The notes beneath the pieces were generated by a model. It was not told the origin of the DNA and ran no database searches. It was given only the letters and a program-made list of their open reading frames with translations. 64,000 nucleotides of DNA from positions 1 to 64,000 of the forward strand of contig CAWFTF010000001.1 of the NCBI GenBank assembly GCA_963818645.1, given 5' to 3'. Position 1 is the stretch's first letter. The number at the start of each line of letters is the position of its first letter. The position numbers were made by a program, and so were the translations under genes. Shown in pieces: positions 18,157 through 26,483 of the stretch. Source of the stretch: Gp6-AA40 sp963818645 (GTDB lineage: Bacteria; Acidobacteriota; Vicinamibacteria; Vicinamibacterales; UBA2999).

Positions 18157-18993
18157 ATGCCGAGAGTACGTCTCGTTCTTGCCCTTATTCTCAGCTCGTG
18201 GCTCTTCGTCCCCGTCGATGCCCAGCAGCCGCCCCCGTATCGAATCCTGATCAGCAATGACGATGGCGTGCGCGCGCCGGGGATCGCGGCGGTTGCGCAG
18301 ATCCTTCAGGCCATCGGGCAGGTCATCATCGTCGCGCCCGCCGAAAACCAGAGCGGGAAGGGTCATTCGATCGTCACGAGCGAGCCGATTCTTCGTGAGG
18401 ACCTGACGCTTCCGAATGGCCTGAAGGCCATCGGCCTGACAGCGACGCCGGCAACCACGGTCAACGTCGCTATTCGCAACATCGTCATGCCACTGCCCGA
18501 CCTCGTCGTGTCGGGGATCAACCGCGGGTACAACCTCGGATACACGGCCTACCTGTCGGGAACGGTGGGCGCAGCGCGCGAGGCCGCCATGCACGGCGTT
18601 CCGGCAATTGCGGCATCGGTCCAGGAGGACGGTGCGAACCGGAACTACGGCAATGCCGCCGAAGAGGTGTTGGGCGTTGCCCGACGCGTGAAGCAGTACG
18701 GCCTGCCTCGCAACACATTTCTCAACGTGAATGTCCCTGCGATGCCCGCCGGAGGCTATCGCGGCTACCGCATCACCACACAAGCCATGCAGCGGAGTGG
18801 CGAGGAACGATTCGCCGAAACACCACATCCCTCGGGCAGGACTGTTTACTGGAACGTGTACAAAGAGGGTGCGACCGCTTCCGAGGGCACGGACATTCAC
18901 GCGGTCAACGAGGGCTACGTGTCGGTGACGCCGATGAAGCTGGGTGAAACTGATCCCTCGCAGTTCGATGCACTGCGCGCGATTTTCAAATAG
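18157..18993 (+). CDS. surE: 5'/3'-nucleotidase SurE, exported form
   Basis: A 278-residue protein. The SurE fold is shown by RILISNDDGVRAPG (metal ligands D-D), APAENQSGKGHSI, and SGINRGYNLGYTAYLSGTVGAAREAAMHGVPAIA. It hydrolyses nucleoside monophosphates. Unlike classical cytoplasmic SurE it begins with a clear signal peptide (MPRVRLVLALILSSW...VDAQQ), so it should act in the periplasm, perhaps scavenging nucleotides. A GATAAT box lies 9 bases before the ATG. Confidence 0.9.
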   Translation: MPRVRLVLALILSSWLFVPVDAQQPPPYRILISNDDGVRAPGIAAVAQILQAIGQVIIVAPAENQSGKGHSIVTSEPILREDLTLPNGLKAIGLTATPATTVNVAIRNIVMPLPDLVVSGINRGYNLGYTAYLSGTVGAAREAAMHGVPAIAASVQEDGANRNYGNAAEEVLGVARRVKQYGLPRNTFLNVNVPAMPAGGYRGYRITTQAMQRSGEERFAETPHPSGRTVYWNVYKEGATASEGTDIHAVNEGYVSVTPMKLGETDPSQFDALRAIFK

Positions 18994-19025
18994 CAGCACG
19001 GCAGCTCGTGACAGGAGACGCAACG

Positions 19026-20369
19026 ATGCGGATGGTGTTGACTGCCCTGGTCCTCGCGATGGGGCTTGGGCATGCCGGGGCGGCGCAGGCACAGACAGCG
19101 GATCGCCCGAACGTCGTGCTCATCATCACCGACGACGTGGGGTATGGGGATATCGGGAGCTACGGGGCGCCCGACGTCAAGACGCCGAACATCGACAGCC
19201 TCGCGAAGAACGGTACGCGTCTGACCGACTTCTATGCCGCGCCGAGTTGTTCACCGACGCGCGCGGCGCTCATCAGCGGCCGTTATCAGCAGCGCTATCG
19301 AATCGAGGTTCCGCTTGGCTCGGCTCGCGGGCCGGCGGGGGAGCAGGGGCTGCGTCCGACGGGACGGACGTTGCCGCAGCTGTTGAAGAACAACGGGTAT
19401 CGGACCGCGCTTATCGGCAAGTGGCATCTGGGATACAAGCGCGAGTTCAGTCCGATCGCGCACGGGTTCGATTACTTCTTCGGCTTCAAGAGCGGTTTGC
19501 TCGACTACTACCAGCACACCGACCAGAACGGCGAGCCCGATCTGTTCGAGAACGATGAGCCGACGCGCGTCGACGGATACTCGACGGATGTCTTCACCGA
19601 GCGCTCGGTCAAGTTCATCGAAGAGAACGCCGGCCGGCCGTTCTTCCTCGAGGTGGCGTACAACGCGGCCCACTGGCCGTTCCAGGTGCCTGATCATCCG
19701 TCGGTCGCGCCGGACAACGCGCGATTCGTCCAGCCGCAGGACGATCCCACGAGCACGCGACAGGACTACGTCGCGATTCTCGAGCGCGCGGATCGCGGTG
19801 TCGGCCAGATCCTCGCGGCTCTCGAACGCCGCGGACTGTCGCGCAACACGCTTGTCATCTTCACCAACGACAACGGCGGCGAATGGCTCTCGCGTAACGC
19901 ACCACTGTTCCATCGCAAGCAGACCGTGTGGGAAGGCGGCATCCGCGTGCCGGCGATCTTCCGCTGGCCTGGTCAGATCCCCGCAGGCAAGACGTCGGCA
20001 CAGGTGGGCATCGTCATGGATCTCACCGCGACGATCCTCGCCGTGACCAAGTCGCCCGTTCCCCCCGAGACGCGTCTCGAAGGTATGAACCTGCTGCCGT
20101 TGCTGAAGGACGGCGCTCAGCGCGTCGATCGGACGCTGTTCTTCAGATACACGCTGCCGGCGCGCCGCCAACGCGCCGTGCGGCAGGGTGACTGGAAGTT
20201 GATGCTCGATGGCGCCAACCCGATGCTGTTCAATCTCAAGGACGATGTTGGCGAGCGCAACGATCTGGCAAATCAGCGTATGGACATCGTCCGCAAGTTG
20301 TTTCCACTGATTGGTCAGTGGGAGCAGGACGTCGATGCCGAGGCGAAGCAGTCCGCGAGTTCGCAGTAG
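19026..20369 (+). CDS. Exported arylsulfatase-type sulfatase
   Basis: 447 residues from the ATG at 19026, which has AGGAG 8-9 bases upstream; a GTG at 19008 is in frame but weaker. The signal peptide ends near AQAQT. The metal site starts PNVVLIITDDVGYGD, and the CSPTR motif carries the cysteine that becomes formylglycine. GKWHLG and FTNDNGGEW complete the active site. The substrate is an unknown sulfate ester. It needs a formylglycine-generating enzyme, which is not in this window. The stop codon lies inside an RGTAGGC repeat. Confidence 0.92.
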   Translation: MRMVLTALVLAMGLGHAGAAQAQTADRPNVVLIITDDVGYGDIGSYGAPDVKTPNIDSLAKNGTRLTDFYAAPSCSPTRAALISGRYQQRYRIEVPLGSARGPAGEQGLRPTGRTLPQLLKNNGYRTALIGKWHLGYKREFSPIAHGFDYFFGFKSGLLDYYQHTDQNGEPDLFENDEPTRVDGYSTDVFTERSVKFIEENAGRPFFLEVAYNAAHWPFQVPDHPSVAPDNARFVQPQDDPTSTRQDYVAILERADRGVGQILAALERRGLSRNTLVIFTNDNGGEWLSRNAPLFHRKQTVWEGGIRVPAIFRWPGQIPAGKTSAQVGIVMDLTATILAVTKSPVPPETRLEGMNLLPLLKDGAQRVDRTLFFRYTLPARRQRAVRQGDWKLMLDGANPMLFNLKDDVGERNDLANQRMDIVRKLFPLIGQWEQDVDAEAKQSASSQ

Positions 20370-20428
20370 GCGGTAGGCAGTTCACGGTTCGACAGTGGAC
20401 CGGGACTCAAGACCAGAGACTGGAGAAA
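20364..20428. repeat. Heptamer repeat, RGTAGGC family plus degenerate CAGTGGACC block
   Basis: CAGTAGGC-GGTAGGC-AGT overlaps the sulfatase stop (20367-20369). It is followed by a weaker pattern (ACGGTTCG, ACAGTGGACC, GACTCAAGACC) of the CAGTCCA type. It fills the gap to the quinone oxidoreductase. Confidence 0.65.
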
Positions 20429-20434
20429 CCCATC

Positions 20435-21421
20435 GTGAAAGCGATTCGAGTGCATGCCCTGGGCGGGCCAGAGGTAATGAAGTACGAGGACGTCGACGTT
20501 CCGAAGCCCGGAGCCGGCGAGGTCCTCATCAAGATCGCGGCCACCGGCCTGAACTACCTCGACGTGCAGTATCGAATCGGACGCGTGAAGGCTCCGCTGC
20601 CGTTCACAAACGGCACGGAGGCGTCAGGCGTGATCAGCGACGTTGGCAGCGGCGTAACTGACTTTAAGGTTGGTGACCGCGTTGTCTACACGATGATCCT
20701 CGGCACTTACGCCGAGTACGCGCTCGCTCCTGCCGCGCGCGTCGTGGCGCTACCGGACAACCTGGATCTGCGCACCGCTGCCGGCGCGATGCTTCAGGGG
20801 CTCACCGCACACTACCTGACGCACAGCACCTATCCGTTGAAGGCGGGCGAGACCGCGCTCGTTCATGCGGCGGCTGGTGGAATCGGCATGGTGCTCACGC
20901 AGGTCGCGCGGCTAATCGGCGCACGCGTCATCGCCACCGCCGGCTCTGACGCCAAAGTGGAACTCGCGCGCCAGGCGGGTGCCCACGAAGTAATCAACTA
21001 CACGACCCACGATTTCGAGCAGGAAGTGAAGCGGCTGACGAACGGGAAAGGCGTCGAGGTGGTGTACGACTCGGTGGGCAAGGACACGTTCGACAAGAGC
21101 CTGAACTGTCTTCGGCACCGCGGGTATCTGGTGTTGTTCGGATTCTCGAGCGGGCTCGTGCCGCCATTCGATCCCGCCATCCTCGGGATCAAAGGCTCGC
21201 TCTTCCTCACTCGTCCCACTCTCAATCAATACATCGCGACGCGTGAGGAGCTGTTGATGCGTGCTCGCGATCTGTTTGGCTGGCTCGCGTCAGGCGCGGT
21301 GAAGATTCGCATCAATCACACCTTCCCGTTGGCCGACGCTGTGAAAGCTCACCAGGAGCTCGAAGCGCGCCGGACAACGGGGAAGGTGCTTCTCGAAGTA
21401 GGCGGGTCTTCCTTGGCCTGA
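20435..21421 (+). CDS. Quinone oxidoreductase / zinc-free MDR alcohol dehydrogenase
   Basis: 328 residues from the GTG at 20435. The GroES-like domain runs from MKAIRVHALGGPEVMKYEDV to the catalytic cleft (GLNYLDVQYRIG, ...PFTNGTEASGVI). The Rossmann fold carries AAAGGIGMVLTQVARLIGA, the AxxGGxG NADPH motif of quinone reductases, and YDSVGKDTFDKSLNCL. No zinc-binding cysteines are present. It reduces quinones or enones with NADPH in the cytoplasm. The stop overlaps a strong hairpin (21401-21444). Confidence 0.9.
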   Translation: MKAIRVHALGGPEVMKYEDVDVPKPGAGEVLIKIAATGLNYLDVQYRIGRVKAPLPFTNGTEASGVISDVGSGVTDFKVGDRVVYTMILGTYAEYALAPAARVVALPDNLDLRTAAGAMLQGLTAHYLTHSTYPLKAGETALVHAAAGGIGMVLTQVARLIGARVIATAGSDAKVELARQAGAHEVINYTTHDFEQEVKRLTNGKGVEVVYDSVGKDTFDKSLNCLRHRGYLVLFGFSSGLVPPFDPAILGIKGSLFLTRPTLNQYIATREELLMRARDLFGWLASGAVKIRINHTFPLADAVKAHQELEARRTTGKVLLEVGGSSLA

Positions 21422-21444
21422 GCCAAGTCGAAGGCAGACCCGCC
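21401..21444. terminator. Bidirectional hairpin terminator between convergent genes
   Basis: GGCGGGTCT (21401-21409) pairs with AGACCCGCC (21436-21444), and inside it TTGGC (21413-21417) pairs with GCCAA (21422-21426) around CTGA, which includes the stop of the upstream gene. There is no U-run on either side. It sits between two convergent genes and probably ends both transcripts. Confidence 0.65.
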
Positions 21445-21457
21445 TCCACGAACCGAA

Positions 21458-22939
21458 CTACTTCGTACCCACCGCAGCGACGACATCCGCCTTCGTGAGC
21501 GGCTTGTCGGGGTTCGGTGGGTGCGCCTGGATCCACGAGCTGTAGTCCAACTTGAGTTTGGTCAGCGTCTCGTTGACCGCTCGGATGGTTGCGAGCTGTC
21601 CGGGGTTCGGGTTGACTGCGCTAACGTCCGCAGACCATACGACCTTCTCCGCCGGCAGGTAGACGATCAGCATGCCGTCACTGTGCTCATTCGGCACCCG
21701 GTGCAGCTCGACGACCTTGCCGTTGTTTCCCTTTCGCACGTCGTTGTCACCGACCGCCTCGAAGAAATTCACACGGCGAGCGGGCAACTTCGACAGGCTG
21801 TCGCCGGTGAGCGTGCGCGAGCCGGACATCAGCTTCTCGATGGCCTCTTCGTTGTTTTTGTGTGTGAGGATCGTGGCACCTTCCGCCGCTGCTGCCGCAA
21901 GGCCGCTCGCATGATCGAAGTGCGGATGTGAGTTCACGACGAAGCGAATCGGCTTGTTCGGGATCGCCTGCTTGGCTGCGGCCATCACCGCCAGGCCGCG
22001 TGCGTCGCTCTGACCGCTCTCGACGACGAGGATGTGATCGCCCATGTCAACGGCGAGCGATGTGTAGTTACCGCCAATCTTGAAGACCCCTTCGCCAAGC
22101 TTCTCGACCGGCGCAGCCGTGGGAGCTGGTGGAGGACCGCCTGCTGCACCGCCGGGGGCACCTGCTGGTGGAGGTGGTGGCGTGAGCAGCGCCGTGAGGT
22201 TCGCTGGATTCGGCGTCGCGGCTTTGATCTCCGCGTCGAACGTCGCCATGCCGGCCTGTTTCTGAACAATGCGCGTCGGCACCTGCACGCCGTTCATGTT
22301 CTGGTATTTCGAGTACTCGAATTCGACAAGCAGGTCTCCGACGACCGCGTTATCGACCCGTGTCTCGACTTTGCTGACCAGGTTCTGGCCGTTGATGTGT
22401 CCCGTCACGCTATAGGTCTGCCCGGACGGCGACTTGAGATTGGGCGGCGTGAACGACACGACCTGCTGGCCGCCTTCCTGTCGGACCGTTGCATTGTTCG
22501 CGGCCGCACCTTTCAGGAAGCCCCACGGCGTGGTCCAGACGTTCAGTCCCTGATTCCAGTTGGTGCTGGCCTGCTGGGCGGTGATGTTCTGGTTGAACAC
22601 GCCCGGCATTGGCGCTGGCACGCCCGGCACTGTTGGTGGCTGCGTTGGACCCGTGGCTCGCGAGACCAGAGCCGCCGCGTCCCCTCCCGGTGCGAAGTTG
22701 ATCGTGCGCGTGTACTCCGTGATGCGCGTGACGTTGACGGCCCCCATGGGCTCGCCGATGGCCTTGCTCTGTCCGAAGGCGCCGTTTCGCGCCGTTCCGG
22801 AGTAGGTGATCGAATTCAGTGAGTCAACGCCCATCGCCTTCGATGCTCCGGCGACGATGGAGCTGGCATTCTGTGTTGCCGTGCTTGTCGATAGAAGCGC
22901 GACAAGCAGCGCGGCAAACGTCAGGGTTCTGAGCAGCAT
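21458..22939 (-). CDS. Two-domain exported metallo-beta-lactamase fold protein
   Basis: 493 residues from the ATG at 22939, which has GGAGG upstream; the frame extends further upstream but without signal features. The signal peptide (MLLRTLTFAALLVALL) is followed by a roughly 270-residue beta-rich domain of unknown type, then a Pro/Ala/Gly-rich linker. The MBL domain comes last, with NSHPHFDHASG (HxHxDH), the following EAVGDNDV and VYLPAEKVVWSADV, and a C-terminal SSWIQAHPPNPD. The N-terminal half resembles LolA-like lipid-binding barrels only loosely. A periplasmic hydrolase is likely; the substrate is unknown. Confidence 0.78.
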   Translation of the reverse strand: MLLRTLTFAALLVALLSTSTATQNASSIVAGASKAMGVDSLNSITYSGTARNGAFGQSKAIGEPMGAVNVTRITEYTRTINFAPGGDAAALVSRATGPTQPPTVPGVPAPMPGVFNQNITAQQASTNWNQGLNVWTTPWGFLKGAAANNATVRQEGGQQVVSFTPPNLKSPSGQTYSVTGHINGQNLVSKVETRVDNAVVGDLLVEFEYSKYQNMNGVQVPTRIVQKQAGMATFDAEIKAATPNPANLTALLTPPPPPAGAPGGAAGGPPPAPTAAPVEKLGEGVFKIGGNYTSLAVDMGDHILVVESGQSDARGLAVMAAAKQAIPNKPIRFVVNSHPHFDHASGLAAAAAEGATILTHKNNEEAIEKLMSGSRTLTGDSLSKLPARRVNFFEAVGDNDVRKGNNGKVVELHRVPNEHSDGMLIVYLPAEKVVWSADVSAVNPNPGQLATIRAVNETLTKLKLDYSSWIQAHPPNPDKPLTKADVVAAVGTK

Positions 22940-23049
22940 ACGTGCCTCCAAAGCTCTTGCGTAGGAATGTCGGTGGGACTGTGTGGCGTATATACCTGAC
23001 GAAGCCGCTGAACGTTGACCGCTTTGTCCCAGGCAACGGGAGAATTCGC

Positions 23050-24264
23050 TTATTTCGCCGCCGGAATGACGTTCAGGGTGAGACGGACAGCAGACAGATC
23101 CTGTGATTGGGGCTCGGTTCCCGGGCCAAGTGGGAGCCCAGGCGTTTCGTCGTCGAAGGACATCGTGGACTCGATCCGTGTCCCGCGCTCGAGCGTGATC
23201 GGGTCCTGGAACCAATAGCGACGAGTCCAGTCGCGCTGCGGGTGGAAGGCGATCAGCTCACGCCGCGCACCAGTCGGTGAGACGGCCGTGACGACGATAC
23301 CGACGTTCGAGGGCTGGTTGCTCGGATAGATCGCGAGCGCGCGGACGTCGTCTGAAACAGCTTCGCTGTATTGACGACGAGAGCCGTTGGTTTGAAGAGC
23401 AGGGCCAGCGTGTGTCAGTGCCATCGAGCGAACGGGCTGCGCCCCGTCCTTCGCGAAGTAGAGACCAACGACGCTGCGGTCGCGCATCTCCTTGCGCTCG
23501 TACTGCCAGGTCTTCTTGTAACGAACGCGTACGACGAGTTCCGCTCCCGCCGGTACCTCGAATGCCGCGCCGCCATTCGTCGCGATCGGATCGTCGCCCG
23601 GAAGCCAGAGCGCGAGTAGCACCTCGGCACCGATCGCCTGCGCGGACTCATTCGGTCCCGCTGACCTGATCTGCACAGTTGCGGAACGCACGATTGCCGG
23701 AGTTCCCGGCATCAGATCCACCGCCCGCAGCCATCGCCGCTCCGTGAAGCCGGTCGGGATGACGAACTCGGCGGTGTCCTCCTGCTTGTTGGCGGCGACG
23801 ATGAACTCGTTCGGCAGTGAGAGCTCGAGGTCGGGCGTGCCTAGTGACCAGCGACGCTCGTACGACACGGGCGGCGGCGTTTTGTCAGGAGTCCCGAATG
23901 GCGTGCCTCCTGTGGCCCACGTCAGCAGCACGTTCATCTCACGCGCGGTCAATGTGTGTGCGTTCCGAAAGCGCGTCGGCGCCGCATCGACGCCCCACGG
24001 CGGCATATGACGCGCGAGTAGCTCGACGCGAATCGACTCGCCCCACGGCACGGTATCGTCGTACGTCATCAGCGACATCGGCGCGGCGCCGTCGGGGACA
24101 TGGCAGCGCGAGCATCGCTCCTTCAGGATCGGAAACACATCGTCGTTGTACGTGAACGGTGACGTGATTGGCTTGTGCGCCTGCCCTGGCTCATAAGCGA
24201 GCGTCAGCGCGAGAGCGATCAGTGCACAGACGCTGAACGTGCGCGACGCGCGGAACATCGTCAT
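23050..24264 (-). CDS. Exported c-type cytochrome with monooxygenase-like C-terminal region
   Basis: 404 residues from the ATG at 24264, which overlaps the previous stop (ATGA). After the signal peptide, one heme site CSRCH (C51-H55) and HMPPWG (axial methionine) form a small cytochrome c domain. The remaining 300 residues are beta rich, with FIPTGFTE-like strands (PTGFTERRWLRAVDLMPGTP) that recall the peptidylglycine monooxygenase-like proteins seen next to such cytochromes in Acidobacteria; copper ligands are not obvious. It is coupled to the heavy-metal-binding protein upstream. Confidence 0.7.
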   Translation of the reverse strand: MTMFRASRTFSVCALIALALTLAYEPGQAHKPITSPFTYNDDVFPILKERCSRCHVPDGAAPMSLMTYDDTVPWGESIRVELLARHMPPWGVDAAPTRFRNAHTLTAREMNVLLTWATGGTPFGTPDKTPPPVSYERRWSLGTPDLELSLPNEFIVAANKQEDTAEFVIPTGFTERRWLRAVDLMPGTPAIVRSATVQIRSAGPNESAQAIGAEVLLALWLPGDDPIATNGGAAFEVPAGAELVVRVRYKKTWQYERKEMRDRSVVGLYFAKDGAQPVRSMALTHAGPALQTNGSRRQYSEAVSDDVRALAIYPSNQPSNVGIVVTAVSPTGARRELIAFHPQRDWTRRYWFQDPITLERGTRIESTMSFDDETPGLPLGPGTEPQSQDLSAVRLTLNVIPAAK

Positions 24265-25454
24265 TGAAATGCGCCGACGACGTCTGCGACTCCGGCAGAG
24301 AACGTCGAATAGGCCGCCTCGATCTGCTGACGATTTCCAACGTCGCCGGCGGCATCGAGAAGCCACGCACCGCGAACGAGCCGAGCGAGCGCCGGCTCGC
24401 CGATGTCACGTTTGCCGGCCTGCAGATGCGCGAGATGCGGCTCCAGCGATATTGCGAGATCCTTTGCGGCAAACGCAGGCACCCAGACGGCAGCGAAGTC
24501 ACCACGGGCGATGAGATCGCGCACTTCCGCGTCTTTGCGTTGCAGTTCGCTCACGATGCCGGCCATGGTGAGCGTCATATCGACGGTCGTGCCGGGTTGA
24601 CCTGTTGCGGGTGCGGGAGTTGCGGTTGCCACAGGGGCTGGCGCTGTGGCCGGGGCCGCCTTCGCTGCCTGGGGTACCGACGCTGGCGCGGCGGGTTCCT
24701 GTGTCAGCGCAGCGAACGTGAAGTCGAATCGATGTTCGTCGGCATCGCTTCCGAAGCGGACCTTTGCCGTCATCTCCGCCGGAAGCGCCGCGGCATCCAC
24801 GCGGGCTTCGAGGTAGGCGCGGTTGCGCACCATGCGAAGCGGAAATGCGGAGAGCTCGGTTGTCTTGCGCGTCGCGGGATCGAAGGTCTCCTTCGTCACG
24901 ACGCGCGCCTGCACGTCCTTTAACTTGTCAGCGGGGAGCGGGCGGCCGTAGTCGTCATACACATACAGGCGGAACGTTCGTGCGGTGGGGTACGCGCCCT
25001 CGATGTGATGCCAGTTGTCGGGCGCCATGAAGAACTGGCCGCCATGTCTCGGATTGTGATTGCCGTGCGGGCGCAGTGCACGCTGCCCGATGCGAGGCGA
25101 ACCGTCGCCACAGAGCCCGGGCTCGAGATGTTCGGCGTTGTCGCCACGACAGGTCCATGTCAGCGATACCGTGACCGGCACCAACTGACGGCGGCAGAGC
25201 CGGCACGTGCCGCGTTCGGTTTCGATCACTGTTGTGTGGACGGGACACATCCACGAAGAATCGAGTCGCACCGGCACGAGCGCCAGCTTGCAGAGCGGGC
25301 ACGTGCCCGGCCGATCTTCGAGGACGTCAGGATGATGAACGCAGGTGTAGGAGAGCGGCGGCAGCTTCGGGGACGCCGGCGCGCGCTGCTGCTGTGCCGA
25401 TACCGCTGCGATCAGCAGCATCAGCACGCAAATGGCGGTCGCGAAGGCTCGCAT
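24261..25454 (-). CDS. Exported protein with heavy-metal-binding (HMBD-like) repeats
   Basis: 397 residues, signal peptide (MRAFATAICVLMLLIAAVSAQ). Two Cys-rich modules follow: CVHHPDVLEDRPGTCPLCKLALVP and CPVHTTVIETERGTCRLCRRQLVP, the pattern of the heavy-metal-binding domain found in Cu/Zn efflux proteins. A third degenerate one (CRGDNAEHLEPGLC) precedes a histidine cluster, HGNHNPRHGGQFF. The middle is a strand-rich domain, then an Ala/Pro linker and a helical tail. It likely binds transition metal in the periplasm. It ends 4 bases inside the cytochrome gene, so the pair may act together in metal or redox chemistry. Confidence 0.7.
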   Translation of the reverse strand: MRAFATAICVLMLLIAAVSAQQQRAPASPKLPPLSYTCVHHPDVLEDRPGTCPLCKLALVPVRLDSSWMCPVHTTVIETERGTCRLCRRQLVPVTVSLTWTCRGDNAEHLEPGLCGDGSPRIGQRALRPHGNHNPRHGGQFFMAPDNWHHIEGAYPTARTFRLYVYDDYGRPLPADKLKDVQARVVTKETFDPATRKTTELSAFPLRMVRNRAYLEARVDAAALPAEMTAKVRFGSDADEHRFDFTFAALTQEPAAPASVPQAAKAAPATAPAPVATATPAPATGQPGTTVDMTLTMAGIVSELQRKDAEVRDLIARGDFAAVWVPAFAAKDLAISLEPHLAHLQAGKRDIGEPALARLVRGAWLLDAAGDVGNRQQIEAAYSTFSAGVADVVGAFQ

Positions 25455-25470
25455 CCTGGCCTTCGATCGT

Positions 25471-25504
25471 AATGCAGAATTCAGAATGCAGAATTCAGAA
25501 TTAC
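25471..25504. repeat. Heptamer repeat, CAGAATT family
   Basis: Four units of (G)CAGAATT/CAGAATG lie between two minus-strand genes. The stop codon of the alpha/beta hydrolase (25501-25503) falls in the last unit. Confidence 0.85.
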
Positions 25505-26451
25505 GCCATCTTCAAGAGACCCTGAATCTCAGCCAGCACCATGTCCGGGACGTCTTCCTGCAGGTTATGGCCGGCGGGCAGCGGCTTTCCGACGGCCTTG
25601 GACGCGCGCTCGCGCCAGATGCCCAGCACATCGTAGAGATCGAACATGGCGCCCTTCTCGCCCCACAGCACGAGCAGCGGGCAGCCGATCTTCTTCTTCA
25701 TGTCCGCCTCGTCGTGCGTCATGTCGATCGTGGCGCCGGCACGGTAGTCCTCGCACATCGCGTGGATGTTTGCCGGGTCGCTCGCCGTGCGCAGGTACTC
25801 GAGCTGAATCTCGTTCGTCGCACGTGCCTTCGCCGCGTCGTTCTGCGCCTTGAGATCGTTCTCGGGTCCCGGCGCCGGGCGCAGATAGTTGAACCAGTGG
25901 AAGTAGCGCTGGACGAACTCGATTTTGAAATGCGTGTAGAGGTAGTGCGTCGGCACGATGTCGAGCACGCCGGCGTGCGTGACCGTGTCGGGGTGATCGA
26001 GCGCCATGCGATGCGTGACGCGTCCGCCGCGATCGTGACCGATGACGGGAAACTTGTCGAAGCCGAAGTGCTTCATCACTTCGACCTGGTCGAGCGCCAT
26101 CGCGCGCTTCGAGTAGTTGGCGTGGTTCTCGCCATCAGGCGGCTTGCTGCTGTCGCCGTATCCACGCAGATCGGGAACCACCACGGTTCGTGTCGCGGCG
26201 AGCTTCGGCGCCACGAGTCGCCACGAGACATGGGATTGCGGCGCACCGTGCAGCAGCAGGATCGGCGGACCCGACCCACCGACGACGCCGTTGATTTCGG
26301 CGCCGCTCGTTTTTACTTTGAACGACTTGAAGCCCGGGAAGAAGCGCGTGGTGTCACTCACGGTCTGTGCCTCGAGTGTGCGGCCGGCGCCGGCGGCAAC
26401 GCCGATCGCTGCGACGGTTCGGAGCAGGTCTCGTCGATTGAGTGGTTGCAT
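25501..26451 (-). CDS. Tat-exported alpha/beta hydrolase, fluoroacetate dehalogenase-like
   Basis: 316 residues from the ATG at 26451. A twin-arginine signal (NRRDLLRTVAAIGVAAGAG) comes first. The alpha/beta-hydrolase core has LLLHGAPQSH, the nucleophile region GHDRGGRVTHR, LDIVPTHY, YFHWFN, and a late AGHNLQED histidine. These correspond one by one to the D, R, R, HW and H residues that hold the halide and carboxylate in fluoroacetate dehalogenases. The family hydrolyses a carbon-halogen bond; export of such an enzyme is unusual. An alternative is an epoxide hydrolase or a related esterase. No SD is seen before the ATG. Confidence 0.8.
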   Translation of the reverse strand: MQPLNRRDLLRTVAAIGVAAGAGRTLEAQTVSDTTRFFPGFKSFKVKTSGAEINGVVGGSGPPILLLHGAPQSHVSWRLVAPKLAATRTVVVPDLRGYGDSSKPPDGENHANYSKRAMALDQVEVMKHFGFDKFPVIGHDRGGRVTHRMALDHPDTVTHAGVLDIVPTHYLYTHFKIEFVQRYFHWFNYLRPAPGPENDLKAQNDAAKARATNEIQLEYLRTASDPANIHAMCEDYRAGATIDMTHDEADMKKKIGCPLLVLWGEKGAMFDLYDVLGIWRERASKAVGKPLPAGHNLQEDVPDMVLAEIQGLLKMA

Positions 26452-26462
26452 GGGGGGATAGT

Positions 26463-26483
26463 AAGGCAAAAGGTCAAAGGGCG
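26463..26483. repeat. Short heptamer repeat, AGGTCAA family
   Basis: AAGGCAA-AAGGTCA-AAGGGCG: three degenerate units overlapping the gatA stop codon (26474-26476). The same family recurs at 49650. Confidence 0.6.
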
